The notes beneath the pieces were generated by a model. That model had not been told where the DNA came from and did not search any database. It saw only the letters and a list, made by a program, of their open reading frames with translations. Shown here piece by piece: positions 10,391-20,504 of a stretch of 64,000 nt of DNA. Position 1 is the first letter of the stretch; each line of letters starts with the position of its first letter. Source of the DNA: Ophioceras dolichostomum (lineage: Eukaryota; Ascomycota; Sordariomycetes; Magnaporthales; Ophioceraceae). The stretch is from NCBI GenBank assembly GCA_003049485.1, contig PYST01000029.1, forward strand, positions 1 to 64,000, in the 5' to 3' direction. The translations under genes were made by a program, and so were the position numbers.

Positions 10391-12707
10391 ACGGTGGGAG
10401 AGGTTCGGGGTTCGAGGTGATGGGGAGGCAAATCGGATAGAAGAAGTCGGGTCAGGGAGACCCGCCTACGTGAGTATCTTCCTTCTCCCTTTGTGATATT
10501 TGCTTACTTACATATCGATCCTTCTCATTTCTCAAGATTTTATTTACTTACCTGTCTTTCTTTCCTCTCACCCTCTATATTTCCTCCTACTTTCCTGCTT
10601 TCGCGACCGCACCCGAGCTATGAAGTGCGGCCATCTCCCATCCCGACTTCCCGATTTTCGTCATTCTCGCTTTAGAACATATTCGTACTACCTTGCTATC
10701 GCTCTCTTTCTCTCTCTGAGCCACTTTCCTCAGCCACTTGACATCGCGATATAACGTCACTAGAAATGAACGAGAGAGAGAGAGAAAGAGGTCGGTGATT
10801 CTAGACCACATAGAGCATGCATCGTGCCCGTCGTGCCCGTATCTCGTTCATGCACCTCGCTCGGTCTGCATTGTTGGCATCACTTCATCACTGGCTGGAA
10901 AAGCAAGCCGAACACCGGAGATTGTCCGCTCTCTCTTTCATATTTGTCCAATGATCATTCTGCCGAAACTTCCGTGCTACCTGGTGCAGATATGGGGATA
11001 TTTGTTGTGATAGCTCACTGCCGTTGACACCCACCATCACAGAGGCCGCTATTGCCGCTGCTGCTGGTGTGGTGGTGGGAGGATGACGGAAGCAGCAGGC
11101 GGTTCCCTTTCAGTGCTGCAGTGGCTGCAGTGCCCGCCAGTGCATTGTCCACTAGAATTGCCTCCCAAGACTCAGCACTGCTGCTGTGCAACATTTTCTG
11201 CTTCAGCACAGGTTAATGAGTTCTGCTTCTTTATTGCCAAGTTCTGCCTTTTGTTTCTTCCCGTGGGTTGGCAAACTCTGGGTCAATCTCGCCTGCCGAG
11301 CTGTGCTTGGACTTGCGCTCTTTGGTTTGGAAAGGTTCCGGTCTCTCTATAGATCATGGATGTCTGGAGGTCTGGAGATAGCAGAGCCGGCTACACTCCG
11401 CGGTGTCCGAGTTCTCCACCCCGCACAACACAGCACAGCACATCTCATCACGACAGTGGTGGATCGCAACCATCCTCGTGAGGCATCGAATTTTTCACCA
11501 TCCACTCTCTTTTGCCTCATTTCTCTAGGTTAAGTACCTTACTTATCCATCGTGGCGATCGGAGTACGGCGGTGAGCGAGCGGTTCGGTTCTAATCAACA
11601 CGAGGAAGGGGAGAATCTAGACCGCATCTCTCTCGTCCCACGACCCAGTCTTTTACCTTTTTTCAAACCTCCGAGTTTCTCACCACATCTTTCATTTTTC
11701 TCAGGGGGGTTACAGCCGCCTAGCTGCGGCTTCTCTGTGATCATTCATGAATTGATGGTTGATTGCAATGCGCTCAAGCCAGGGCTGGCTAGCTCTGCTG
11801 CACCGCCAACCCAACTGATTGGCGCGGGTAAAGTGCCTGGCTAAAATCCGCCACCCACACTGGTGGGTGTGGCAGAGGCGGGAGAGCAGGGAGCTTTTAG
11901 GGTGCCCCAGCATTTCAGCAGCCCCAGCCAGCCTTTTCAGGGGACGGGAACCAATCGATAGTGCACCTATTGCGTAATGGTGGGGTCGGAGCTTCCCTTC
12001 CAAACCGCAAAGCAGTTCAGTGCACTGAGCTTCAAAGTTCCATAGAAGCTCCCCGCCACGGCGATGCAGAAGAACCATCCCGCACCGATAAAACAAAAGC
12101 TTGAGCTTGCTCAATGCGGCAAGTCCAAGACAGGTTTGGTCGGTCATGGGAACGCGACGCCGTCCGTCCGCCTGCCGGGATTCCTGGATGGATGTGATAG
12201 ATGATTGATGGATGGGTGATGAGGGAGGATTACCAGCCAAGCCTTGTGTCAAGGTCGTCCCCTCCCCTCCGAGAAGCGGCGATCAACCTGGAGAGCTGGG
12301 AGTGAAGAGGAGGGGGGCAAGTGATACATACAGTATTTAGTCATAGAAGCTGGAGCTCTACCACAGATAGGTTGAAAGGGACGAACTCTCCTCATGGTTC
12401 TTTGAACTCATGTGTATGTATGCCTTGTCATCGTCGTCTCATCCTCTTCCTCTATTGACTCCAAAATTCCGTCAAGGTTGACTTCGCTACCCCAAACTCG
12501 GTAGAGCTCGTCGCTTCCACTGCACTTACACCAACAGACAAGCAGTGCGACTCATATCAAATTGCCCCTGTCTCTCCAGTTTCTCGCTACCTAACTACCT
12601 ACCTCCCAAATATCTACCTGCCTCTTCCTTCCTATCCGCTCAGATCGCATACTCCCCCCCTTCCACTTTCATCACACAGTTCGATACGAGCCACTCAAAC
12701 CATCACG
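10391..12707. other. intergenic, promoter region of xylitol dehydrogenase gene
   Basis: 2.3 kb with no supported gene. The 3' half contains sugar-regulator-like motifs (separate entry). Immediately before the ATG at 12708 the leader is pyrimidine-rich, as is usual for well-expressed fungal genes. Confidence 0.5.
11787..11985. promoter_or_regulatory. candidate XlnR, CCAAT and CreA motifs upstream of xylitol dehydrogenase
   Basis: GGCTAG at 11787-11792 and GGCTAAA at 11839-11845 match the XlnR consensus GGCTAR; CCAAT lies at 11951-11955; GTGGGG at 11980-11985 matches the CreA consensus SYGGRG. They lie 0.7-0.9 kb before the ATG. XlnR is known to control xylitol dehydrogenase genes in Aspergillus. 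The motifs are short and common, so individual sites may be chance. Confidence 0.3.
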
Positions 12708-14111
12708 ATGGCGTCCGCAACAGAGAATATATCCGTAAGTACACAGTCGCGCCCGAAGCTGATGAGAGGATTGCTGAATATACGACGACTCCGGCAACCC
12801 AACCCACTAACACACCGGACTCCCTCTCTCCCTTTTCCCCCTTCCCAGAACCTCTCCTTCGTCCTCAATAAGCCCAACGACGTCTCCTTCGAGGAGCGGC
12901 CAATCCCGTCCCTCGCCTCGGAGCACGACGTCCTTGTGGCCGTCAACTACACGGGCATCTGCGGCTCGGACGTGCACTACTGGGTGCACGGCAGCATCGG
13001 CGACTTCGTCGTCAAGGAGCCCATGGTGCTGGGCCACGAGTCCGCGGGAACCGTCGTGGCCGTCGGCGCGGCCGTCAAGACGCTGTCCATCGGCGACCGC
13101 GTCGCCCTAGAGCCGGGCTACCCGTGCCGCCGGTGCGCCGCCTGCCTAGGCGGGAAGTACAACCTCTGCCCCGAGATGGTCTTCGCCGCCACCCCGCCGT
13201 ACGACGGCACCCTGGCGGGCTTCTGGGCCGCTCCCGCGGACTTCTGCTTCCGCCTGCCGGACACGCTGTCCCTGCAGGAGGGCGCGCTGATCGAGCCGCT
13301 GGCCGTGGGCGTGCACATCGTGCGGCAGGGGAACGTCACGCCGGGTTCCAGCGTGGTCGTCATGGGCGCGGGACCCGTCGGCCTGCTGTGCGCGGCGGTC
13401 GCGCGCGCGTTCGGCGCGACGACGGTCGTCAGCGTCGACATCGTGCCGGCCAAGCTCGAGGTCGCGAGGCGTGTGGCCGCGACTCACACGTACGTGTCGC
13501 AGCGCCTGCCCGCGCAGGAGAACGCGGCCGCGCTGCTGGCCGCCGCGGGCCTGCCGGCGGGAGGCGCGGACGTGGTGATCGACGCCAGCGGCGCGGAGCC
13601 GTCCATCCAGACGAGCCTGCACGCCGTGAGGGTGGGCGGGACGTACGTGCAGGGCGGGATGGGAAAAGCCGAGATCACGTTCCCGATCATGGCGCTGTGC
13701 GCGAAGGAGGTCACGGCGAAGGGGTCGTTCCGGTACGGGAGCGGCGACTACAAGCTCGCCATCGAGCTGGCTGGGTCGGGGAAGGTCGACCTTAAGGCGC
13801 TGCTGAGCGACACGGTGCCGTTTGGGAGGGCGGAGGAGGCGTTTAAGAAGGTGAAGGAGGGGCAGGTGATCAAGATTCTGATTGCGGGGCCGAATGAGGA
13901 AGAGAGTGTCGCTTATGCGAGGGAGAAGGCTGCTGCTGATGCTGCCGCTGCTGATGATCCTGCTGCGAATGGCGTCAAGACAAACGGCGAGATGGAGGTC
14001 GTGATCCATCCGTCGACTAATGGCGAGGCGGCCAACCCTGAGGAGAAGCCTGAGGAGAAGGGCGAGGTCCCTTCGGAGCCGAAGGCAGAGGAGATGAGCG
14101 GATGTTGCTAA
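12708..14111 (+). CDS. xdhA: xylitol dehydrogenase (zinc MDR family) with C-terminal extension
   Basis: Exons 12708-12734 and 12849-14111 give 429 aa. The enzyme oxidises xylitol to D-xylulose with NAD in pentose catabolism. Catalytic zinc ligands are Cys47, His72 and Glu73 (GHESAG); the structural zinc cysteines are 102, 105, 108 and 116; Glu158 lies in EGALIEPL. The nucleotide site is GAGPVG (182-187) with Asp206 after the next strand, favouring NAD. The intron (gtaagt to cag) is 114 nt, a multiple of three, and has no in-frame stop, so an unspliced reading would stay open at 467 aa; spliced MASATENIS joined to NLSF matches the family start. The normal core ends near residue 356; 73 acidic, Ala/Pro-rich residues follow, ending in SGCC. 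Sorbitol or L-arabinitol dehydrogenase is the alternative. Confidence 0.9.
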   Translation: MASATENISVSTQSRPKLMRGLLNIRRLRQPNPLTHRTPSLPFPPSQNLSFVLNKPNDVSFEERPIPSLASEHDVLVAVNYTGICGSDVHYWVHGSIGDFVVKEPMVLGHESAGTVVAVGAAVKTLSIGDRVALEPGYPCRRCAACLGGKYNLCPEMVFAATPPYDGTLAGFWAAPADFCFRLPDTLSLQEGALIEPLAVGVHIVRQGNVTPGSSVVVMGAGPVGLLCAAVARAFGATTVVSVDIVPAKLEVARRVAATHTYVSQRLPAQENAAALLAAAGLPAGGADVVIDASGAEPSIQTSLHAVRVGGTYVQGGMGKAEITFPIMALCAKEVTAKGSFRYGSGDYKLAIELAGSGKVDLKALLSDTVPFGRAEEAFKKVKEGQVIKILIAGPNEEESVAYAREKAAADAAAADDPAANGVKTNGEMEVVIHPSTNGEAANPEEKPEEKGEVPSEPKAEEMSGCC

Positions 14112-14983
14112 GCCAGTGTGTCGATGCTCTTTTCTTCACTCGAGGGACCCTTGGCTTGTGCTGATCTTCTACTGCGTTTGTCGTGTCTGTTGTGTTTTGT
14201 GGCTTTAGCGCGCTCTGCTTGCTCTGCTTGCTATATTTCGATGAGAGTTACTAGGTAGACTGGACTAGCCCGTTTATTGATGTCGTTTGAGAAATATACG
14301 TGTTACTCTTCTGCCATGCGCATTTCCCTTTTTCTTCCCCTCCCAGCCGTAGATCTTTCTTGATTGTTGTCTTCCTCGTCGCCGTTCACTCACAGCTATG
14401 TATGTGAGTAAATATCTTCTTCCAGCCTGGTATCTCACTCGGCTGCTGATGTCGTACACTCCTGTTCCGGCCTTGTTCAAGTCACCAACTGACAGCCATT
14501 TCCTTGCCATCGGTTTCGCAATGTTAGGGCTCTAGGTTAAGGAGTGACCCCTTTTCCGTCGCCGGCTGTCCGGGCATGGCCAAGTCGAGCTTCGGGACTC
14601 AGGAAACATATTCATGAACAACGATGGAATATCGGGTGAATATCCTTGGCATCTAGTTACTTCTACTCGCTGCCACAGGCGCGTCCTCACGTCTAAAACC
14701 TTTTTTCATCCCCTTCCAACCAAGTGACGGGATCATTATCACCACCACCACCGCTATCCACCCGCTTCCCTTAGCCTCACCTGACAAATACCGTCTCCCC
14801 GCTCGTTAGATGGAATCTAGTAGGAGGGCGTCCGTATCCTATGAAGAAGAACCATCATGTTAGCTAATGTTATTTTCCCTGAAAAGATAGGTATGTATCC
14901 TCAGGGGTAAAGGGCCAGGTACGGGAGCCAACTAGCAGGGAAATTACTCCCGAAACGGGGACTAAGGGGAAGAAGTGAACTAG
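14112..14983. other. intergenic between convergent genes
   Basis: Terminators of the + strand xylitol dehydrogenase and the - strand membrane protein gene must lie here. No gene seen. Confidence 0.5.
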
Positions 14984-16661
14984 CTACATACCAATTTTAC
15001 GGCGTTGACACCGGTACGCCAGGACACCGCCGACGACCAGCAAGACGCCGCTTATGGTACCGGCGACAATCCCAACTACCTTGGCGATATTATTACCACC
15101 ACCGCCACCACCACCACCACCGTTTCCGTTGCTGCCACCGCTCGGTGCGCCACTCGCCGAGGAAGCGTTCGCGCTCGGGCTTTCTGGATCTGGCAGGGCT
15201 GGGGAAGCACTCCCTACGCTATTCTCATCTGATGGTGCTGGGGCTGACGGCGCCGGCGGCTGCGAGACAGGAAGGCGCGGAAATTCCGTGACCGTTGTCA
15301 GCGTCGTGCTAGTCGGCTGCTCTTCCGTCGGCCTCTGCGGCGGTGTCGTCTCTGGGCTTTCTATCGTCTTCGTCGTCGTCTTCTTGTTGCTGTCCCCGCC
15401 GTCTATCGTCGTTGTGGCTTCGCTAGGTGCTGCGCTTGTCTCGGTTGGCGGTTCGTCGGTCTGCTGGGTTTGAGGGCCGTAGGGATTACTGCCACCATCA
15501 CCGGGACTGCCGCTGGGTGTAGTAGGGGCGACGCTGGTGGTAGTCTTCCCATTGCCGCCGCTGAGGATCGGGAAACCGACGACGATGCCGCCGGTGATAG
15601 AAGGGTCGCTGTTGGAGGTGCCGTACACCGAGGGCTTCATCCAAGTGGTGTCGGCCGTTGGCAGTTCCGTGATATAGACTGTCGACGGAGCCGCCCCGCA
15701 GCTCAGGCTCGTGAACTTTTCTCCGTCTGACCTCTTCCATATCGCTTTCGTGCAGGCCACAAGGTTTTCTTGGAAGGGCAGGGGACTGTGAGGCTCCAAG
15801 GCTCAATGTCAGGCACTAATCATAGATAGGTCGGTAGGCGGGTAGGTAGGTGGGAAATTTGAGGGTCTGGAAGAAAGAAAGAGGAGGGATGACGAACCAG
15901 TCCAGCCTCGCGAGCTTTCTAAACCTTCCCTTCCGCAACTGTTCTTCCACAATCCCGAGCTCATCCACGGGCCTCGGCCCTACCTCACATCCATGCTTAC
16001 ACTCTAGCTCGTCGTAGCACGATCCGACAAGTCCGCACCTGGAAGCTGGATCCGAGCCCCTCGAAGGACCCCTGCCCAGGGGTTCAGCAAAGAGGGGACC
16101 ATGAAGCCCCGGCTTGTCCTGACCATACGGGCCACGTGCAGCTGCCGAAACCAGAGCAGCGTCGCAGATGCCCCAGACCCTGCGAGCCTCGTCCGTCAGA
16201 CAGCCCATCCCCGGCGGTGGGAAAAAGGGCCTCTGAGGGTCCCCGTCGATGAAGCCGCATGTGGACGCCGCCGTCGGAGTAGGCGGCTGAGGCTCGGTGG
16301 CCGTCGTGTCGGAGGTCTGGAAAGAGTAGTAAACGCTAGAGGACGTGGAGGAAGTCCAGCTCCCAGTTGCGGATCCAGGGGTCGTCGTCGCTGTGGCTGA
16401 GGCTTCCTTCGTCGCCTTTGCCGAAGTCTGCCACTGAGGTACCACTCTTGTCAGTAGATTACTGCCAGCCGCCTCGTCTAGGAGGTCCTTCAGCTTTCCA
16501 TCGTCCGTCCCCGAAGCGAAGCTCTCGGCTTCATGTGCTGATGACAGCAGTGCAGGTCCACAGAGCAGGGCTAGTGCTAGTGGAAAGAGGAGGAGGCGAG
16601 GGGCTAAGCTGGAACAGGGGCGGCGTCCTGATACAGGGTTCTTAGTATTAGCTCCCATCAT
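14984..16661 (-). CDS. secreted/type I membrane protein with Cys-rich ectodomain and Ser/Thr stalk
   Basis: Exons 15898-16661 and 14984-15785 give 521 aa. The N terminus has a signal peptide (hydrophobic LLLFPLALALLCGPALL, cleavage likely near residue 42). A Cys-rich ectodomain follows (TCGFIDGDPQ, GMGCLTDEA, VWGICDA, CGLVGSCYDELECKHGCEVG), then a Thr/Ser/Pro/Gly stalk with a run of nine Gly, one membrane helix (VVGIVAGTISGVLLVVGGVLAY) and a short basic tail. The layout resembles fungal wall-sensor-like proteins, but no named domain is certain. The intron uses an uncommon donor (gttcgt) with branch-like ctgac and cacag; joining makes a Cys codon in the Cys-rich region, which supports it. A gtatgt just before the TAG could mark a further intron and a longer tail. 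The second Met, one codon on, is an equally good start. Confidence 0.7.
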
Positions 16662-17559
16662 GAAGGGTCCTTGTCATGATAGTAGTGGTCACACATATCG
16701 AGAGAGGAAGTGGAATTGGGGGAAGAAAGAAGCCCAGCAAGGAAGAAAGCACACCCCAAGTAGAAGAAAGAAAACATCGACTCTGGGTACACATACATCA
16801 TGTTACTGCCGCTGACAGCGGCCAGTGCCTCTTGCCAACAAACGAGTCCCCCCACTAGTTGCGTAGGTAGGTAGTTGTTGTCTCCATCATGGCGAAGCAG
16901 AAGAGAGCGAGTTGTCGAGGTACATACGAGCGCCAATCTGGAGCAAACGACCGAACTCCTTGCTTGCCTTAGATGTCTTCCCCGTTTGTTTATCACTTGC
17001 GCATATTCTTGAGCTGAATTTACCAGGTGCTGTGTGTGCAATTCAGAATGATGATTATCCCCTGACTTGTTTGCGTACCCTCCACGGTCGTAAGGACAGC
17101 AAGCAGATCGCTCAGTTGTGCTCTGTCGTGCTGTTCACTCGATCACTCCTCACCTAGAATTCGGTGGGTTCCCCCAAACGCACTCAGAGCCAGTGCCACC
17201 AGGAGAGAGTGATTTGGCAGGCTCGGGCAAACATTCCCCATTACCTCGTCATCCACACAATCTGTTTGCTACCCCGACAGAGGGCAACAGATGCCCCTGA
17301 GAGCACAACACGCTGTCGGTCCGGTTGACAGGTAATTTGCTAGTACGGTCCGCTCACGGCGCCATCCCGAGCCATGTCGCCGAAGGGTCGAAGCGGCCTC
17401 CTCCTCCGGGAACCTCTTCTACCATGGTCGTCACCTTCAAAATCACACTTGCAACTGCGAAGGAACGAACGAGAACAGGTTCCGATCCCGAACAATACGC
17501 CCTAAATTCGACCCGATATCTACCTGTCTATCCCACCTCCTTTTTTTTCAAAGATCACA
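16662..17559. other. intergenic, promoter of the membrane protein gene
   Basis: Both flanking genes are on the minus strand. Contains a short GTAG run near 16864. No gene supported. Confidence 0.5.
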
Positions 17560-19725
17560 TCACTTCTTAACCCCCCTAGCAATATCCCTCTCGATCCTCC
17601 TCCTCTTCTCCCTCAGCCCCTCCGCCTCCGCCTCTCTCTTTTTATTGCTGTACTCCATCTGCTCGAACAGCCTGCGCTTCTTCTTGCTCAGCATTCCCTT
17701 GGCGCGCTCCAGCGCCTCGGCCTCTTCCTTGGCTTTCCGCTCCAACGCCCTGCGAGCCTCTTTCTTGGCCTTGGCAGCCTTCGAGTCTTCTTGGGTAGAT
17801 GATGATCCCTGAGAAGGCTTGACGGCCTGGCCGGAGAACTCGGCCTCCAGCTCGTGCTGCCGCTGCCGAGCCGCCGAGGCTTCTTCCTCATCGGCAGAGT
17901 CCTCGTCGGCGGCGGCGACGTCTTCGCCGTCCGAGAACCCGCCAAAGGCATCCTCGCTGTCGTCATCCTCGTCATCTTCGTCTTCCTCCTCGTCAGAGTC
18001 ACCAGCGATGTCCATGCCGCCGTCCTCGCCACCCGCAATCGCCTTGACAGCGAGGCTATCCCCCTCTTCTTCGTCCGCATCACTCTCCTCATCCTCCTCA
18101 TCCTGTTCACCTTCAGCCTCATCCTCGATATCGCTGTCACCCCTCAACTTCTCCGCCTCGGTCTGCTGCTCCTCCAACGGCACCGTGGGGTCGTACTGGC
18201 CCGCGCGCGCGGCGACGAACGGACTCAGGTGAGGAGGCAGCTGCGCTCCGGGGGCGTACTGGTTCGGCTCCTTGAGCTCCTCGTCGTTGACGCTGTCCCA
18301 CACCCACTGCGGCTGCACGTATATCCTCCCGGGAACTCTGCGACCGGGAATGATCTTCTGTGACGTCTGGTTGTCCTCTTCATCCTGTTCTGGAACGGCG
18401 GTGGGGAGCGGCCGGTCGACGATCTGGTGCGTGATGGCCGGGTCGAGCTCGTCGGTGGTGAACGCCCCCTCGCCGAGGACCTCGTCCCACCCGATGCGGC
18501 GGCAGCCGAAGGCGCGGAGGATGAATTCGAGGGATTGGCGGGGAGTTTCACGGGAGAGGAAAATGGTGCACTTGGAGAACAGGGCCGAAGGGTCTGATGA
18601 GCTGTACGACGGCTGTGGCAGGACGTCACCGCCGGGAGCTGCGGGCTCGAACTTGTCGATCGCGTCGTTGGCAGGCTGTTCCGCCTCCTCTGTGTCATTG
18701 CCGTTCATGACGGCTTTAGGCTCCTCCTCGTTGCCATTGGTTTTTTTGTCCTTGTCTTCTCCCTCTCTCAGTTCTCGGACCAACTTGTTCACCTCGGCCT
18801 GCACGGTTGGGTCGGGGCCCTTCTCAGTGAGAGCAGCAGTAGCGGCACCATCCTCAATCGCCTTGGATTGGCTCTCCGTGCCATTCCCAAGCAGTCCAGC
18901 ACCCTCAAGCGTAAAGGCAGCCAGGTCCGCGCCCAAGTCGTCCTTGGCGGTGTCGAAGCGCGGCGGGTACTTGAGCCCAATCGACGTGTACAACCGGAAG
19001 TTGACGAAGCCCAGCAGGGTCATGTAAAACTCCACAAAGGTGCCCATGATGCGGAAGTCGATGTCGCCCACAACGCGCTGGTTGAACTTGTACGGAACCA
19101 GCCACAGCACGTCCTCGCCCTGGATCGACGCCTGGTAGTAGATCCCCTTGATCGACAGGAACGACTTGCGCAGCGCGCGCGCCGCGATCAGGTAGTGCTG
19201 GAACTCGAGGCACAGCCTCTCGCAGCGGGCGACCATGCGGGCGGGGACGGCCGTCGTGGCCGGCAGGTTCGCGAACAGGAACAGCATCGACAGGCAGTCG
19301 TCCAGGTCGCGCAGGGCGTCGACGAAAGTCGGGTAGCGTTCGCGGATGACGTGATCGAGCGTGTAGCGCGGCTTTCCCGTCTTCTCTGGCCTCGCGGCAT
19401 TGCTCTCCAGGCGCTTGGCGTCCGAGACGTCGCCCCTGCCGAGGGCCTTGGAGATCTTCTTCTCGAGGGCCTTCTGGTCGCGGAAGCGGGCCAGGAGCGG
19501 CTCGTGCAGGAGATACTGAATGTCCTTGAAGTAGTAGAAGGTCGTCGACGCCGATGCGGACTTGGTCACCTTTTTCTTGTCCCGAGGCTCGCGAGGGTAG
19601 ATGCCCTTCCAGATGCAGAGTTTGCGGAAGTCAGCGAGACTGATCTGAAGCTTCCGGATTGCTTGGGTTCGTGTGATGTAATTCTTGGCCGCGCCGGCCT
19701 GGCCTTTCTTCTTTAGCCGACCCAT
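17560..19725 (-). CDS. NOP7: pescadillo homolog (PES1/Nop7), ribosome biogenesis
   Basis: A single exon encodes 721 aa. Nop7 works with Erb1 and Ytm1 in the nucleolus on 27S pre-rRNA processing and 60S subunit assembly. The N-terminal pescadillo domain spans about residues 1-290 (MGRLKKKGQAG, LCIWKGIYPREP, LDDCLSMLFLFANLP, FLSIKGIYYQA, DIDFRIMGTFVEFYM). A BRCT domain spans about 380-502 (SKCTIFLSRETP, PQWVWDSVN). A strongly acidic stretch (about 515-630) and a basic Lys/Arg/Glu coiled-coil tail follow. The linker between the first two domains has a Glu/Lys/Asn insert. The protein is somewhat longer than yeast Nop7 (605 aa), mainly in linkers. No intron is needed. Confidence 0.96.
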   Translation of the reverse strand: MGRLKKKGQAGAAKNYITRTQAIRKLQISLADFRKLCIWKGIYPREPRDKKKVTKSASASTTFYYFKDIQYLLHEPLLARFRDQKALEKKISKALGRGDVSDAKRLESNAARPEKTGKPRYTLDHVIRERYPTFVDALRDLDDCLSMLFLFANLPATTAVPARMVARCERLCLEFQHYLIAARALRKSFLSIKGIYYQASIQGEDVLWLVPYKFNQRVVGDIDFRIMGTFVEFYMTLLGFVNFRLYTSIGLKYPPRFDTAKDDLGADLAAFTLEGAGLLGNGTESQSKAIEDGAATAALTEKGPDPTVQAEVNKLVRELREGEDKDKKTNGNEEEPKAVMNGNDTEEAEQPANDAIDKFEPAAPGGDVLPQPSYSSSDPSALFSKCTIFLSRETPRQSLEFILRAFGCRRIGWDEVLGEGAFTTDELDPAITHQIVDRPLPTAVPEQDEEDNQTSQKIIPGRRVPGRIYVQPQWVWDSVNDEELKEPNQYAPGAQLPPHLSPFVAARAGQYDPTVPLEEQQTEAEKLRGDSDIEDEAEGEQDEEDEESDADEEEGDSLAVKAIAGGEDGGMDIAGDSDEEEDEDDEDDDSEDAFGGFSDGEDVAAADEDSADEEEASAARQRQHELEAEFSGQAVKPSQGSSSTQEDSKAAKAKKEARRALERKAKEEAEALERAKGMLSKKKRRLFEQMEYSNKKREAEAEGLREKRRRIERDIARGVKK

Positions 19726-19914
19726 TTTTGTAGACTATTCGGGTGAGAGTGTTTGGGAAAACGGAACGGCACCAATTGGTCGTCCTTCGAGAAGGAAGGC
19801 GAATAATAGGAGGCTGGCTCTGACCTCGCACACCGATTTCTTGCGATGTTGCGCTCTGCCATGAAGTGGTGGGGCAGAAACTTTTTTCCAGCAGGAAACT
19901 TTTACTGCCTGCCT

Positions 19915-20184
19915 TCACCGCCAAATGCTATCGATATCTGCTAGAAGTGGGGACGGCATATCGACCACTACTTCATCCTCCTTATTGTCGTCCTTGATGA
20001 AGATGAGAGTCGGCGATGACACGGTGAATTTTCTCTCCCCTTCGTCCAGACGTGATTCACTGGGGAAGATACAGTAGGTTGAGTGGAGCCGTTGAACTTC
20101 TTGGGGGATAAACTGGGCGATTACGTCGTCAGGTGCGGAAATATAGAACGCGGCGGCGGGCTCCTCGCCTGTTGCTCTTGCCAT
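19915..20184 (-). CDS. possible small hypothetical protein, 89 aa
   Basis: The frame starting MARATGEEPAA and ending DIDSIWR is open, with balanced composition (VIAQFIPQEVQRLH, SPTLIFIKDD, EDEVVVDMPSPL) rather than the Arg/Pro-rich look of shadow frames. The frame is also open upstream to 20421. It lies 190 bp before the pescadillo start on the same strand and is divergent from the gene at 20505. No family recognised. It may be an exon of a larger gene or a chance ORF. Confidence 0.35.
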   Translation of the reverse strand: MARATGEEPAAAFYISAPDDVIAQFIPQEVQRLHSTYCIFPSESRLDEGERKFTVSSPTLIFIKDDNKEDEVVVDMPSPLLADIDSIWR

Positions 20185-20504
20185 CGTAACCTGTCTGCCA
20201 CCTTTCTCGGTTGTACTTACATGTACTCTCCCTAACCTAGTGCGCCGTTCAGTCCGGTGGTTCTTTCCTAATGTGCTCAGCCAAGCTCGATAAGGAGGCC
20301 GAAACCGAATCTTGGAACTTTCCACCTCTACCGTGACGGAAGTGGCTCTCCAACAAGCATAGATGTATATGACATCACTTCCGTCGCAGAACTTCCAACC
20401 AATCCCCCGAAGCCTCGACAATGCAATTATAAGGTGAAGATGGTTGAAACAAGACGATCACAATTGCGGCACGCATCTCTCGCCAGCCAAGCAAGTCCTT
20501 CAAG
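20185..20504. other. putative bidirectional promoter
   Basis: A 320-bp gap between two divergently oriented reading frames. No clear TATA box was found. Confidence 0.3.

Noticed and set aside
12708..14111. Unspliced 467-aa version of xylitol dehydrogenase as the main product
   Set aside because: Good donor and acceptor flank the 114-nt insert, and the spliced start matches the family; retained form kept only as a possible isoform.
18868..19716. 282-codon + strand frame opposite pescadillo
   Set aside because: Antisense shadow of the pescadillo N-terminal domain.
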